Source: an uncultured Lachnospiraceae bacterium (GTDB taxonomy: Bacteria > Bacillota > Clostridia > Lachnospirales > Lachnospiraceae). Taken from it: a stretch of 20,536 nucleotides of DNA. The first letter of the stretch is position 1; every line of letters starts with the position of its first letter. Under the pieces are notes generated by a model. That model had not been told where the DNA came from. It ran no database searches and saw only the letters and a program-made list of their open reading frames with translations. This document shows, piece by piece, positions 1-6,840 of this stretch. Position numbers and translations under genes: made by a program. The stretch lies in contig CAKSAI010000020.1 in NCBI GenBank assembly GCA_934434905.1, positions 1-20,536 of the forward strand, given 5' to 3'.

Positions 1-202
1 CTTTTACTTCAACACTCATCATCCGTACAAGACGGAGTAATGTTTTTTGACCGGGTTTTCTTTCTCCGCTACAGTAATATCCAACAGTCCGCGCACTTAC
101 ATTCAGCATCTCGGCGACACTTTCATAAGTAAAACCTGACTTTTGAATAATGCTTCGCAGATACTCGGCCAATTCAGGATCTCTCTTACGATTCGATTCC
201 AT
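1..202 (-). CDS. XRE-like helix-turn-helix protein, C-terminal end cut by the window edge
   Basis: The 67 visible N-terminal codons (MESNRKRDPELAEYLRSII...) form a lambda-repressor-like HTH: a first helix ending in RSIIQKSG, then the turn-helix pair FTYESVAEMLNVSARTVGYY, then SGERKPGQKTLLRL, the usual continuation of XRE domains. The start is ATG at 202 with an AGGAGG at 211-216, 8 nt upstream. The gene has its own consensus promoter, whose -35 box overlaps the stop codon of the HEPN-like gene. It is probably a DNA-binding regulator; the palindrome at 1410-1429 in front of the HEPN-like gene is a possible target (inference). The rest of the protein lies outside the window, so a fused effector or a toxin-linked antitoxin cannot be excluded. 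Confidence 0.75.
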   Translation of the reverse strand, partial: MESNRKRDPELAEYLRSIIQKSGFTYESVAEMLNVSARTVGYYCSGERKPGQKTLLRLVRMMSVEVK

Positions 203-210
203 ATCAGCAA

Positions 211-216
211 CCTCCT
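211..216 (-). promoter_or_regulatory. Ribosome binding site of the HTH gene
   Basis: On the minus strand AGGAGG stands 8 nt before the ATG at 202. It fixes the start of this edge-truncated gene. Flanking AGCAAC (206-211 on the plus strand) and GTTGCT (243-248) could pair in the leader and enclose the site. Confidence 0.75.
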
Positions 217-254
217 GGCTTCCGCCATTGCGTTGGCCGAAAGTTGCTATACAT

Positions 255-283
255 ATGATATCATAAAAATAATTCCTTGTCAA
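255..283 (-). promoter_or_regulatory. Sigma-A-type promoter for the HTH gene
   Basis: On the minus strand a perfect -35 TTGACA (278-283), a 17-nt spacer and -10 TATCAT (255-260) can be read, and a TG one base upstream of the -10 makes it an extended -10. The predicted start near 248 gives a leader of about 46 nt. The -35 overlaps the last codon of the upstream gene, so the HTH gene can be transcribed on its own. Confidence 0.7.
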
Positions 284-1398
284 TTTTCAGAAGTCAACGT
301 GCAAAAGTAAGGCAGCATGGTGACTTTATTTCTGAAAAACTCATCAATGAAAGCAAAATGATCAGTGATAACCCGTAGGTTCACCCACAAAAGGAAAAGT
401 CTTATGGCATCATTCTCGGATACATCCAGGGAATCACTCTCATAATCACCGTGAATAATGGCATTGCGATTTAATATTCTAGAATCTGTCTTTGTGTGTT
501 TAGTTAGCCTTTTGTAGTATTTATCAATCAGTTCCCACGCTTCTTGATCCCAAGAACTTTCTAAGCCTTCAATAAGAGCTGATATTTTTTCAGAGCGTTG
601 CCTTCCATTTTTATATTCTCTTTTGGCTTCCCAATATCCCTCCAACGTATTTGCACAGCGCTTATGTTCATGTTCAATCAATGCGAACCAGTTTCTTGCA
701 GCACTGCGATAATAGCCGTTAAACATCATTTCCAATGCCGCATGAGCATCTTCCATCTTTCTTTTTAATGGTTTTCCAGAAGTATCAATTTGACAAAATG
801 AAGAAAACAACGTTCTTGCAGACAAGTATTCTCCGAAAGAAAAGGACTCTAATATATAATCGGCATTGCATTCTTCGCTTAGCAGTGGCAGATCCGGAGT
901 TTCGAGAAAATACAGAAAAACTCCGTCATTTGCTAAATCTCTCATCTTTTCACGATATTCATAACTGAATAATACCTTTCTATCGGCCTCAATTCTCCCA
1001 TTTAATTCATCGTATGAACAGAAAAAATCGTAGTATGCTTTTGCAACGGTAACCTCAAGTATTTTACATTTGATTAGTTCTGGAATTGTTTTCATTTTTG
1101 CTGAAATGTCATGAAGTTCCGAACTCGTATTTGACACTTCCTCAAACAAAGCTTTTGTTGTTTCAATTTCTGCATTGCAAATCGGAAGTATGTTCTGAAT
1201 TTCGGGATACTGCTCATATAGCTTATGAATCCCGGTTGAAAATAAATTTCTGTAAGATGCCTCTAAATTATCTTTGATTCGTTGCTTTTGAAAAGCAATT
1301 GCGCCGAGCCGCCCTTGCTCCGAAATTGCATATAACTGTTCTGTTGTTAATGATTCGCGTTGTTTTTTCATTAAGTCCAAATAAGTTTGCACTTCCAC
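280..1398 (-). CDS. HEPN-like domain protein of unknown function (372 aa)
   Basis: I recognise no named family. The clearest signature is R311-N-A-I-I-H316-G near the C-terminus, which matches the Rx4-6H (often RNxxxH) motif of HEPN domains; many of these are metal-independent RNases in toxin, abortive-infection or CRISPR proteins. It lies in a mostly helical region that also holds a charged helix (RNWFALIEHEHKRC) and ends in a long amphipathic stretch. No signal peptide or membrane segment is seen, so it is cytoplasmic. The start is GTG at 1398, chosen because AAAGGAG lies just upstream. The gene is AT-rich compared with arsR and trk. An HTH gene follows it, which recalls effector-regulator pairs. 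The HEPN call rests on the motif alone; RNase activity is inference. Confidence 0.6.
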   Translation of the reverse strand: MEVQTYLDLMKKQRESLTTEQLYAISEQGRLGAIAFQKQRIKDNLEASYRNLFSTGIHKLYEQYPEIQNILPICNAEIETTKALFEEVSNTSSELHDISAKMKTIPELIKCKILEVTVAKAYYDFFCSYDELNGRIEADRKVLFSYEYREKMRDLANDGVFLYFLETPDLPLLSEECNADYILESFSFGEYLSARTLFSSFCQIDTSGKPLKRKMEDAHAALEMMFNGYYRSAARNWFALIEHEHKRCANTLEGYWEAKREYKNGRQRSEKISALIEGLESSWDQEAWELIDKYYKRLTKHTKTDSRILNRNAIIHGDYESDSLDVSENDAIRLFLLWVNLRVITDHFAFIDEFFRNKVTMLPYFCTLTSEN

Positions 1399-1409
1399 AG
1401 AGACTCTCC

Positions 1410-1429
1410 TTTCGTAAGAAAGTACGAAA
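1410..1429. promoter_or_regulatory. Inverted repeat over the start of the HEPN-like transcript (candidate operator or leader hairpin)
   Basis: TTTCGTA at 1410-1416 and TACGAAA at 1423-1429 form a perfect 7-bp inverted repeat around 6 nt. It covers the predicted +1 (about 1425) and runs into the Shine-Dalgarno sequence of the HEPN-like gene. It could be an operator for the neighbouring HTH protein, or an RNA hairpin that limits ribosome access. Confidence 0.5.
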
Positions 1430-1431
1430 CC

Positions 1432-1459
1432 ATTCTATCATGATTTTATCACAATCCAA
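1432..1459 (-). promoter_or_regulatory. Promoter of the HEPN-like gene
   Basis: On the minus strand -35 TTGGAT (1454-1459), a 16-nt spacer and -10 TAGAAT (1432-1437) are seen, with an upstream TG giving an extended -10. It lies about 35 bp before the GTG start, with the inverted repeat between promoter and gene. Confidence 0.55.
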
Positions 1460-1636
1460 CCCGGTCTTCGCTTTGGTCGGTTCAAAAGCCAACATCCACT
1501 GGATGTTAGTCACTGCTCATTAATCGTGCATGCACGTCGGCTCTCTTTCGATCATTATATCTTGAAATCTCCAATATTTCAAACAATACATGAAAACCAG
1601 GCACAAACGAACACCTTATTCATTGCGGAGAAAAGA

Positions 1637-1665
1637 TTGATTCCCCAAAACTTTTGTGCTATCAT
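1637..1665 (+). promoter_or_regulatory. Promoter of the arsR-family gene
   Basis: -35 TTGATT (1637-1642), a 17-nt spacer and -10 TATCAT (1660-1665). The predicted start is near 1672, just before the inverted repeat. Confidence 0.65.
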
Positions 1666-1678
1666 ACTTTTAACAAAA

Positions 1679-1700
1679 GCGTTACTGTAAACAGCAACGC
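1679..1700. promoter_or_regulatory. ArsR/SmtB-type operator candidate
   Basis: GCGTTACTGT and ACAGCAACGC form an imperfect 10-2-10 inverted repeat (9 of 10 pairs). It sits immediately downstream of the predicted transcription start, a common place for an ArsR-family autoregulatory site. It has no U-tract, so it is not a terminator. Confidence 0.6.
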
Positions 1701-1729
1701 CAAAAACCTTTCAGGAGGATCACAGCCCT

Positions 1730-2092
1730 ATGCCGCAATCACCCATCGATGATACCGCGCCTGTATGCGAGGTACATCACCATCATCATATACACCCGGA
1801 AAATATCATCAGCGAGGACAACCTATACCGCCTGGCTGATCTCTTCAAAATATTCGGCGATCCCACCAGGATCCGCATTCTGCATGCACTCTCCGGCCAG
1901 GAACTGTGCGTATGCGATATCGCGGATACCCTTGGCATGACCCAGAGCGCAATTTCACACCAGCTCCATGTCCTGAAGCAGACACAATTAGTAAAATACC
2001 GCCGGGACGGGAAAACCATCTACTACTCCCTTGCAGACAGCCATGTATACACGATCCTGGCCCAGGGGCTTGAGCACGTAATGGAGGACTAA
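1730..2092 (+). CDS. ArsR/SmtB-family metal-sensing repressor (probably zinc/cadmium type)
   Basis: A 120-aa winged-helix repressor. DNA binding is by the helix pair around MTQSAISHQLHVLKQTQLV (residues 70-88) and the wing YRRDGKTIYYSL. Two family metal sites are visible. The alpha-3 site has C60-V-C62 in ELCVCDIA, as in CadC-type sensors. The alpha-5 site has D103-x-H105 and H116-x2-E119, as in SmtB/CzrA zinc sensors. The N-terminus adds C13 and a His cluster (H16-H20, H22), giving further metal ligands. In this family metal binding releases the operator and derepresses an exporter. The start follows AGGAGG at 1713-1718. No transporter follows: the next gene is on the opposite strand and its stop overlaps the arsR stop by 2 nt. 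The exact metal is inference. Confidence 0.88.
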   Translation: MPQSPIDDTAPVCEVHHHHHIHPENIISEDNLYRLADLFKIFGDPTRIRILHALSGQELCVCDIADTLGMTQSAISHQLHVLKQTQLVKYRRDGKTIYYSLADSHVYTILAQGLEHVMED

Positions 2093-2616
2093 ACCTTCTT
2101 CACAAGACCATATTCTTGAGCCATTTGAGTATTTAATACGATAACATCTGCTTTCCATATCTTTCTAAAGCGGAGCAGTCTTGCCTCTAGCTCCGCTTTC
2201 GGTCCACCAAGCCAGCTTTCTTCTGCATTCGTTACAACAAGAACAAATTTAAAACCTGCTTTTGCATATGTTTGTCTATTATAAATCAATTCGCCAACAC
2301 TATCGCTCTTTTTATTTCTTCCCAGAGCCATTGCTGCAAACATATTCAAAGAGTCGATAAATTTATCTGTCACATCTGCATAAAATTCTTCATATTTTCT
2401 CTCTTTTTCCTCACTGCAATTTTTATTAGAAAAATTTGGGCAGGATGACTTTGCCTCTACAAACAAAATATGATCCTTTTTGGTTAAATATATAAATTCA
2501 ACCGTTTTTATCCCCGCTCCAGCCCGCTTATGAATATCGGAATTTTCAATCTTAAATAAGCGCGTATCTTCAAATTCCCCAAATTCAACACCCGATTCCC
2601 TTATGAGTTCAGCCAT
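2089..2616 (-). CDS. Small protein with PD-(D/E)xK-like nuclease signature, partner of the ATPase
   Basis: A 175-aa soluble protein. The core E40-F-I-Y ... I-L-F-V-E54-A-K56 reads as strand, turn, then a strand ending in an acidic-x-Lys motif, which is the arrangement of PD-(D/E)xK nucleases; later FKFVLVVTNAEE and ADVIVLNTQ could be the remaining core strands. I do not recognise a named family. Its ATG overlaps the ATPase stop as TAATG, so the two genes should be translationally coupled and made in linked amounts. ATPase plus small nuclease pairs are known from several antiphage systems (for example Septu, which uses an HNH nuclease). A nuclease role is inferred from one motif. A specificity or inhibitor role is also possible. 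Confidence 0.55.
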   Translation of the reverse strand: MAELIRESGVEFGEFEDTRLFKIENSDIHKRAGAGIKTVEFIYLTKKDHILFVEAKSSCPNFSNKNCSEEKERKYEEFYADVTDKFIDSLNMFAAMALGRNKKSDSVGELIYNRQTYAKAGFKFVLVVTNAEESWLGGPKAELEARLLRFRKIWKADVIVLNTQMAQEYGLVKKV

Positions 2617-3650
2617 TACAAACTCACTCCTATCTCATCGCGATATATCTGCAAATATGTCTTTATAATCGGATTATTCTCCAATAATGTAAATTGATCG
2701 CTGGTCTCACAATGAACACCATCTTTATCGGAATCTCGAAAAAACGAGTAATAAGAAATCAAATCTTTTTCCTTTCTCTTAATATCAATATATTTTGCCA
2801 GAAAATAATTATGGGTAGACAAAAAAATCTGCACACCATTTCTTTGTAGTTCCAGCAACAATTCAGCTATTGTTGAAATATATGCAGGGTTAATATTGGC
2901 CTCTGGCTCATCCCAAAACAATACAGAACCCTTTTCTAGTGTCCCATTCTTTGCCAAAAGCCACAAAAGCCCCATCTTTTTGATACCCTCTGCGACAAGA
3001 TTAAATTCCTGCTTGGAACTACCTTTTTTCAAATAAAACTCATCCTTCTCTGTATCATAAACAACTTGACCATTTGTCATTTTTTCAATTTTCTTCAATA
3101 ATGCAGCTCGGGAAACAGGATTTTTTCCCATTGTGATGTCAATTTTTGCCGAATTAATGATATCAATATATGTGTCATCAAACCTTACATTATCCACGCT
3201 TGTCGCGGCCACCAAATTATAGCTGTGTGACAAAATTTCCTTTGCCGGGATAAAAATACTGGAATTATCCTTAAATACTCTTTCCCATCCTTCTTTTCCC
3301 TTAACGTCCGCAGCCCATTTTTTTGTCTTTTTATCAAAAGCAATTCCCAACTGCACTTCTGCTTTCTCACCCAAATTAGATGCGGTTATCTTAATCTTTG
3401 TCGTATGATTTCCTGGCTTTCTGTCTACCAGTCTGGCAATACGAAAATCATCTGGCATCATAGTCCGAACAAGCTTCTGTCCAAAATCTACATCTGCACG
3501 ATTTGCTCTGCATGCAGAATATAATAATTTTAACAAATGTGTTTTTCCTGTAGCGTTTTCCCCAATGAATACATTGATTCCTTCACAAAAGGATATCGTC
3601 ACATTCTCAAAAACTGTATAATTTTGAATTTTAATATTCTTTATATTCAT
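2616..3650 (-). CDS. AAA/ABC-like ATPase of the SMC/OLD type (344 aa)
   Basis: The order of motifs is clear. A start strand NIKIQNYTVFENV leads to Walker A G30-ENATG-K36-T37. An ABC-like signature region (LVAEGIKKMGLL) comes before Walker B VLFWDEPEANINP near residue 247, and the H-loop IFLSTHN is near residue 279. There is no long coiled coil and no TOPRIM domain in the same chain, so it is a short single-domain member (AAA_15/AAA_21-like). Such ATPases act as sensors or motors beside separate effector proteins. ATG is preceded by AAGGAG. It is the first gene of a two-gene unit with its own promoter, and is AT-rich compared with the trk genes beside it. A defence role is inference from the pairing with a nuclease-like gene. 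Confidence 0.8.
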   Translation of the reverse strand: MNIKNIKIQNYTVFENVTISFCEGINVFIGENATGKTHLLKLLYSACRANRADVDFGQKLVRTMMPDDFRIARLVDRKPGNHTTKIKITASNLGEKAEVQLGIAFDKKTKKWAADVKGKEGWERVFKDNSSIFIPAKEILSHSYNLVAATSVDNVRFDDTYIDIINSAKIDITMGKNPVSRAALLKKIEKMTNGQVVYDTEKDEFYLKKGSSKQEFNLVAEGIKKMGLLWLLAKNGTLEKGSVLFWDEPEANINPAYISTIAELLLELQRNGVQIFLSTHNYFLAKYIDIKRKEKDLISYYSFFRDSDKDGVHCETSDQFTLLENNPIIKTYLQIYRDEIGVSL

Positions 3651-3696
3651 ACGAGCACTTCTCCTTTTGCAACTTCACAAATCACTTTTGCTATAC

Positions 3697-3705
3697 AGTA
3701 TACCA
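3697..3705 (-). promoter_or_regulatory. Extended -10 promoter of the ATPase-nuclease pair
   Basis: On the minus strand TGG directly precedes TATACT (3697-3702), an extended -10. No good -35 box is seen 16-18 nt upstream. It lies about 45 bp before the ATPase start and defines the pair as an independent unit. Confidence 0.5.
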
Positions 3706-3759
3706 CTTTTTTTCCTTAAATGCTAGAATTTTTCCCACAACAGCGCTTGTTTAATGCTA

Positions 3760-3990
3760 CTATTCGTCAAACTCCACCGTGACAAAGAAGCCCTTGGGCG
3801 TCTCATCCACGCTGACCACAGTTCCTTCTGTGGACTTCAACCGCTCGCTGAAGGTATAATTCGCTGACATGGCATATGCCTCGCCCAGTGTATAATAATA
3901 AGAAGTCGGAAGCTTTCCCTCCGTCACCGGAAGGACATCGCCCACCTTTAGGAGGCCTGTCCGCTCCATCTTAAATTCCATTCGACGCAT
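3760..3990 (-). CDS. Conserved-looking small protein downstream of trkH (76 aa), function unknown
   Basis: I do not recognise a family. The sequence looks like a compact beta-rich soluble domain: KVGDVLPVTEGKLPTSYYYTL in the middle and a final EGTVVSVDETPKGFFVTVEFDE with alternating hydrophobic residues. No signal peptide or membrane segment. The start ATG at 3990 has AAGGAG 10 nt upstream, and this Shine-Dalgarno directly abuts the trkH stop (TAAGGAG), so the gene is very likely translated with trkH as the third gene of the unit. A role linked to potassium uptake would be guilt by association only. Confidence 0.6.
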   Translation of the reverse strand: MRRMEFKMERTGLLKVGDVLPVTEGKLPTSYYYTLGEAYAMSANYTFSERLKSTEGTVVSVDETPKGFFVTVEFDE

Positions 3991-4002
3991 AATACGATCT
4001 CC

Positions 4003-5442
4003 TTATCCCCGTTTCCACATGGGCGCAGCCAGAAGCACCAGCATGGGGAATATCTCCAGGCGTCCCGCCAGCATATCGAACATCAGCACCCACTTGGCCG
4101 GATCAGAAAACACATCAAAGTTCCCGGTGGGACCCACCAGCCCCAGACCGGGTCCGATATTGTTCAAGGTAGCCGCCACCGCTGTGAAATTGGTGGTGAA
4201 GTCCAGATTGCACAGCGATACCGCCAGCACCGAACCTGCAAAAATCGTCATGTATGCAATCAGGAATACCTGCACCGACCGCCATATTTCCTGAGATACT
4301 ACACGACCCTCGAACCGCACCTGGGTCACTCGCTTGGGATGGATCAGGTGGGAGATCTCGTTTTTTACCATTTTTATCAGTATCGCGATCCGGGAGACCT
4401 TCATTCCGCCGCCGGTGCTGCCTGCACAGGCACCGATGAACATTAAGAGCACCAGGATCGTCTGGGAAAACACCGGCCACTTCACAAAGTCCGTGGTCGC
4501 ATATCCGGTGGTAGTGATGATGGATCCCACCTGGAAGGCTGCCTGCTGAAATGCTTCCGGCAGATTCGAAAACATGTCCCGGACATTCCAGGTGATCAGC
4601 AGGATAGCCGTCAGGATGATGAGCAGATAATAGCGCATCTCCTCATGCTTCAACGCATCCTTGGGCTTACGGATCAGGAACAGGTAATATACGTTAAAGT
4701 TAATGCCGAACAGAATCATAAAGATCGTGATCACCACCTGAGCCGCCACGGAATAAGTGGCGATACTGGTGTTGAGGATCCCGAAGCCTCCGGTTCCCGC
4801 TGTCCCGAAGCTGATCGTCATCGCATCGAACAGATTCATCCCACAGAAAAGCAGCAGGATGATCAGCAGCAGTGTCATGGCAATATAGATCCCATAGAGG
4901 ATCCGAGCCGTGTGCTTTACCCTGGGAACCAGCTTACCCACAGAAGGTCCGGGGCTCTCCGCCCGCATCAGGTGCATGTTGTAGCTGCCTGCCAACGGCA
5001 GCACTGACATAATCAGTACCAGTACACCCATACCACCGATCCAATGCGTGAAGCTTCGCCAGAAGATGTTGCAGTGGGAAAGCGCCTCCACATCATGAAG
5101 GATGCTGGAACCGGTTGTAGTCAAGCCCGATATAGTTTCAAACAGCGCATCTGTGTAGGACGGTATCTCCCCGGACAACCGGAAGGGCAGAGCGCCGGTA
5201 AGGCTCAGGACGATCCAGCTCACCGATACCGCCACAAATCCTTCCCTGGCAAAAAATATCGTACTGGCCGGCTTTTTCCACTTCCCGATAAATCCAACCA
5301 GAAAGCACCCGGCCGCCACTGCCAGATAAGTCCATCCCGCCTCTTCCCGATAGACCAACGCCACAATAGCAGGGAGCAGCAAAAACACTGCCTGAAATTC
5401 CAACACCCTGCAGACTATATATCGAATGATCGAACGATTCAT
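4003..5442 (-). CDS. trkH: TrkH/KtrB-family potassium uptake channel subunit
   Basis: A 479-aa polytopic membrane protein. It carries the four pore-loop repeats expected of the Trk/Ktr/HKT superfamily, each with its filter glycine: ISGLTTTGSS, SFGTAGTGGFG, GSIITTTGYATT and ATLNNIGPGLG. Between them are hydrophobic helices, with a short loop GACAGSTGGGMKVSR characteristic of TrkH before the last repeat. The N-terminus (SIIRYIVCRVLEFQAVFLLLP) is the usual first helix. It forms the potassium-conducting subunit and needs a cytoplasmic RCK-domain partner, encoded 17 nt upstream by trkA. Length is normal for the family. Sodium- versus proton-coupling cannot be read from the sequence. Confidence 0.95.
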   Translation of the reverse strand: MNRSIIRYIVCRVLEFQAVFLLLPAIVALVYREEAGWTYLAVAAGCFLVGFIGKWKKPASTIFFAREGFVAVSVSWIVLSLTGALPFRLSGEIPSYTDALFETISGLTTTGSSILHDVEALSHCNIFWRSFTHWIGGMGVLVLIMSVLPLAGSYNMHLMRAESPGPSVGKLVPRVKHTARILYGIYIAMTLLLIILLLFCGMNLFDAMTISFGTAGTGGFGILNTSIATYSVAAQVVITIFMILFGINFNVYYLFLIRKPKDALKHEEMRYYLLIILTAILLITWNVRDMFSNLPEAFQQAAFQVGSIITTTGYATTDFVKWPVFSQTILVLLMFIGACAGSTGGGMKVSRIAILIKMVKNEISHLIHPKRVTQVRFEGRVVSQEIWRSVQVFLIAYMTIFAGSVLAVSLCNLDFTTNFTAVAATLNNIGPGLGLVGPTGNFDVFSDPAKWVLMFDMLAGRLEIFPMLVLLAAPMWKRG

Positions 5443-5459
5443 AACTCCCTTTTATCCCC

Positions 5460-6815
5460 CTACTTCAAAATATCCTGTAAATCGTGGAATCCGGTGTTGG
5501 TAGTCACCACTACAACCGTATCTCCCACCTCAATAACATCCTGACCGCCGGGAGTGATGATCATACCCTTGCGGTTGATACAGCAGATCAGAAGGTTCTC
5601 CTTCAGCCTGAGGTCCTTTAAGGGAACGCCAACCACCGGGGACAGCTCGCTGACACAGAACTCCAAGGCTTCGACCTTGTTCTCGATGAGTCGGTACAGC
5701 GTCTCTACATTACTGCCGATGGAATTCTGCATGGCCCGGACATAGCGGACGATATATTCCGCCGTAATATACTTCGGATACATCACACTTCCCAGATCCA
5801 GCTTGTCAATGATCTCATCATAGGCGATCCGGTGTATCTTCGTGACTGTCTTCGCCTTGGAGACATGGCGGGCAAACAGGCTGAGCATAACGTTCTCCTC
5901 ATCCAGATTGGTCCAGGCCACAAAAGCCTGCACCTGCTCCAGCCCTTCCTCCTGCAGAAGGTTGCGCTCTGTTCCGTCTCCATGGATGATCAACGCCTTT
6001 GGCAGCAGCTCACTGAGCTCATCACAGCGGCTCTTCTCCTTCTCAATGATGGTGATGTCCATACCCATGGCCTGAAGCATCTGTGTGAGATAAAAGCTGG
6101 TCTCTCCGCCTCCCACAATCATAACACTTCGGATACGGTTCGTTCCCATTCCGATCTTCTTAAAGAAGTCATTGGCATGCTTGGGGGAAGCCACCAGGGA
6201 GATCACATCCTTCTCCTGCAGACGGAACTTTCCATCCGGGATATAAACCTCATCCCCACGCTCCACCGCGCAGATCAGAACCTCGCAATGCAGGGTTCCC
6301 GAAATGTCCATCAGGGAACAGTTGCACAGAGGAGAGCCCGGCTCTACCTTACACTTTAAGATCTCCACACGCCCCTTGGCAAAGGTATCCACCCGGATAG
6401 CAGAAGGAAACTTTAACAATCTGGAGATCTCCAGGGCCGCTGCCTGCTCCGGGTTAATAACCATAGACAGCCCTAGCTCCTCCTTGATATAGTCGATTTC
6501 CTTATTGTAAATGGGATTCCGCACCCTGGCGATGGTATTGCAGTCACCGGCCTTCTTGGCGATCAGACAGCACAGCAGGTTCAACTCATCCGATGCGGTA
6601 ACTGCGATGAGCAGATCTGCGTTTTCAATGCCTGCTTCATTCTGGACACTGAAGCTGCCGCCGTTTCCTACAACTCCCATAACGTCATATTGGGTCGCAA
6701 CGGCCTCCACCTTGCCGGCGTCCCGGTCGATGACGGTAATATTGTGACCCTCTTTACTTAATTGTTCTGTCAGTGTGCTGCCTACGTTTCCGCAGCCCAC
6801 AATGATTATCTGCAT
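5460..6815 (-). CDS. trkA: TrkA, NAD-binding regulatory subunit of the Trk potassium system
   Basis: A 451-aa cytoplasmic protein with two RCK units, the full-length TrkA plan. The first Rossmann fold opens with MQIIIVGCGNVGSTL and ends its beta-2 strand at IDRD; it is followed by an RCK_C domain (VEILKCKVEPGSPL to DVISLVAS). The second begins at IRSVMIVGGGETSFYL with acidic IIEKE, and ends with a second RCK_C (VEALEFCVSELSPVVGVPL). It binds nucleotide and gates TrkH. The frame stays open to 6881, but the start is placed at ATG 6815, because AAGGAGG stands 7 nt before it and the glycine-rich fold begins at its first residues. Confidence 0.95.
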   Translation of the reverse strand: MQIIIVGCGNVGSTLTEQLSKEGHNITVIDRDAGKVEAVATQYDVMGVVGNGGSFSVQNEAGIENADLLIAVTASDELNLLCCLIAKKAGDCNTIARVRNPIYNKEIDYIKEELGLSMVINPEQAAALEISRLLKFPSAIRVDTFAKGRVEILKCKVEPGSPLCNCSLMDISGTLHCEVLICAVERGDEVYIPDGKFRLQEKDVISLVASPKHANDFFKKIGMGTNRIRSVMIVGGGETSFYLTQMLQAMGMDITIIEKEKSRCDELSELLPKALIIHGDGTERNLLQEEGLEQVQAFVAWTNLDEENVMLSLFARHVSKAKTVTKIHRIAYDEIIDKLDLGSVMYPKYITAEYIVRYVRAMQNSIGSNVETLYRLIENKVEALEFCVSELSPVVGVPLKDLRLKENLLICCINRKGMIITPGGQDVIEVGDTVVVVTTNTGFHDLQDILK

Positions 6816-6822
6816 ATCGTAT

Positions 6823-6829
6823 CCTCCTT
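6823..6829 (-). promoter_or_regulatory. Ribosome binding site fixing the trkA start
   Basis: AAGGAGG on the minus strand, 7 nt before ATG 6815. It removes the 22-residue extension present in the open frame. Confidence 0.8.
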
Positions 6830-6840
6830 CGTTCAGCCGA

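Larger units (their letters stand above)
1430..1729. other. Divergent intergenic region between the HEPN-like gene and arsR
   Basis: No coding sequence is supported here. It holds the outward-facing promoters of both genes, a hairpin AACATCC-act-GGATGTT at 1491-1507, a perfect 12-bp palindrome CGTGCATGCACG at 1525-1536, and the arsR operator candidate. The remaining bases (about 1540-1635) show nothing I can name. Confidence 0.6.

Noticed and set aside
1268..1523. Two overlapping short frames around the start of the HEPN-like gene
   Set aside because: Both include promoter and leader sequence of that gene and show no domain or ribosome site.
1775..1800. Five consecutive His codons in arsR as an artificial tag
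   Set aside because: The His cluster is followed by a natural IHPE sequence and is consistent with a metal-binding N-terminus in this family; nothing else suggests vector DNA.
5044..5544. Plus-strand open frame antisense to trkH and trkA
   Set aside because: No ribosome site or recognisable domain; both opposite genes are certain.
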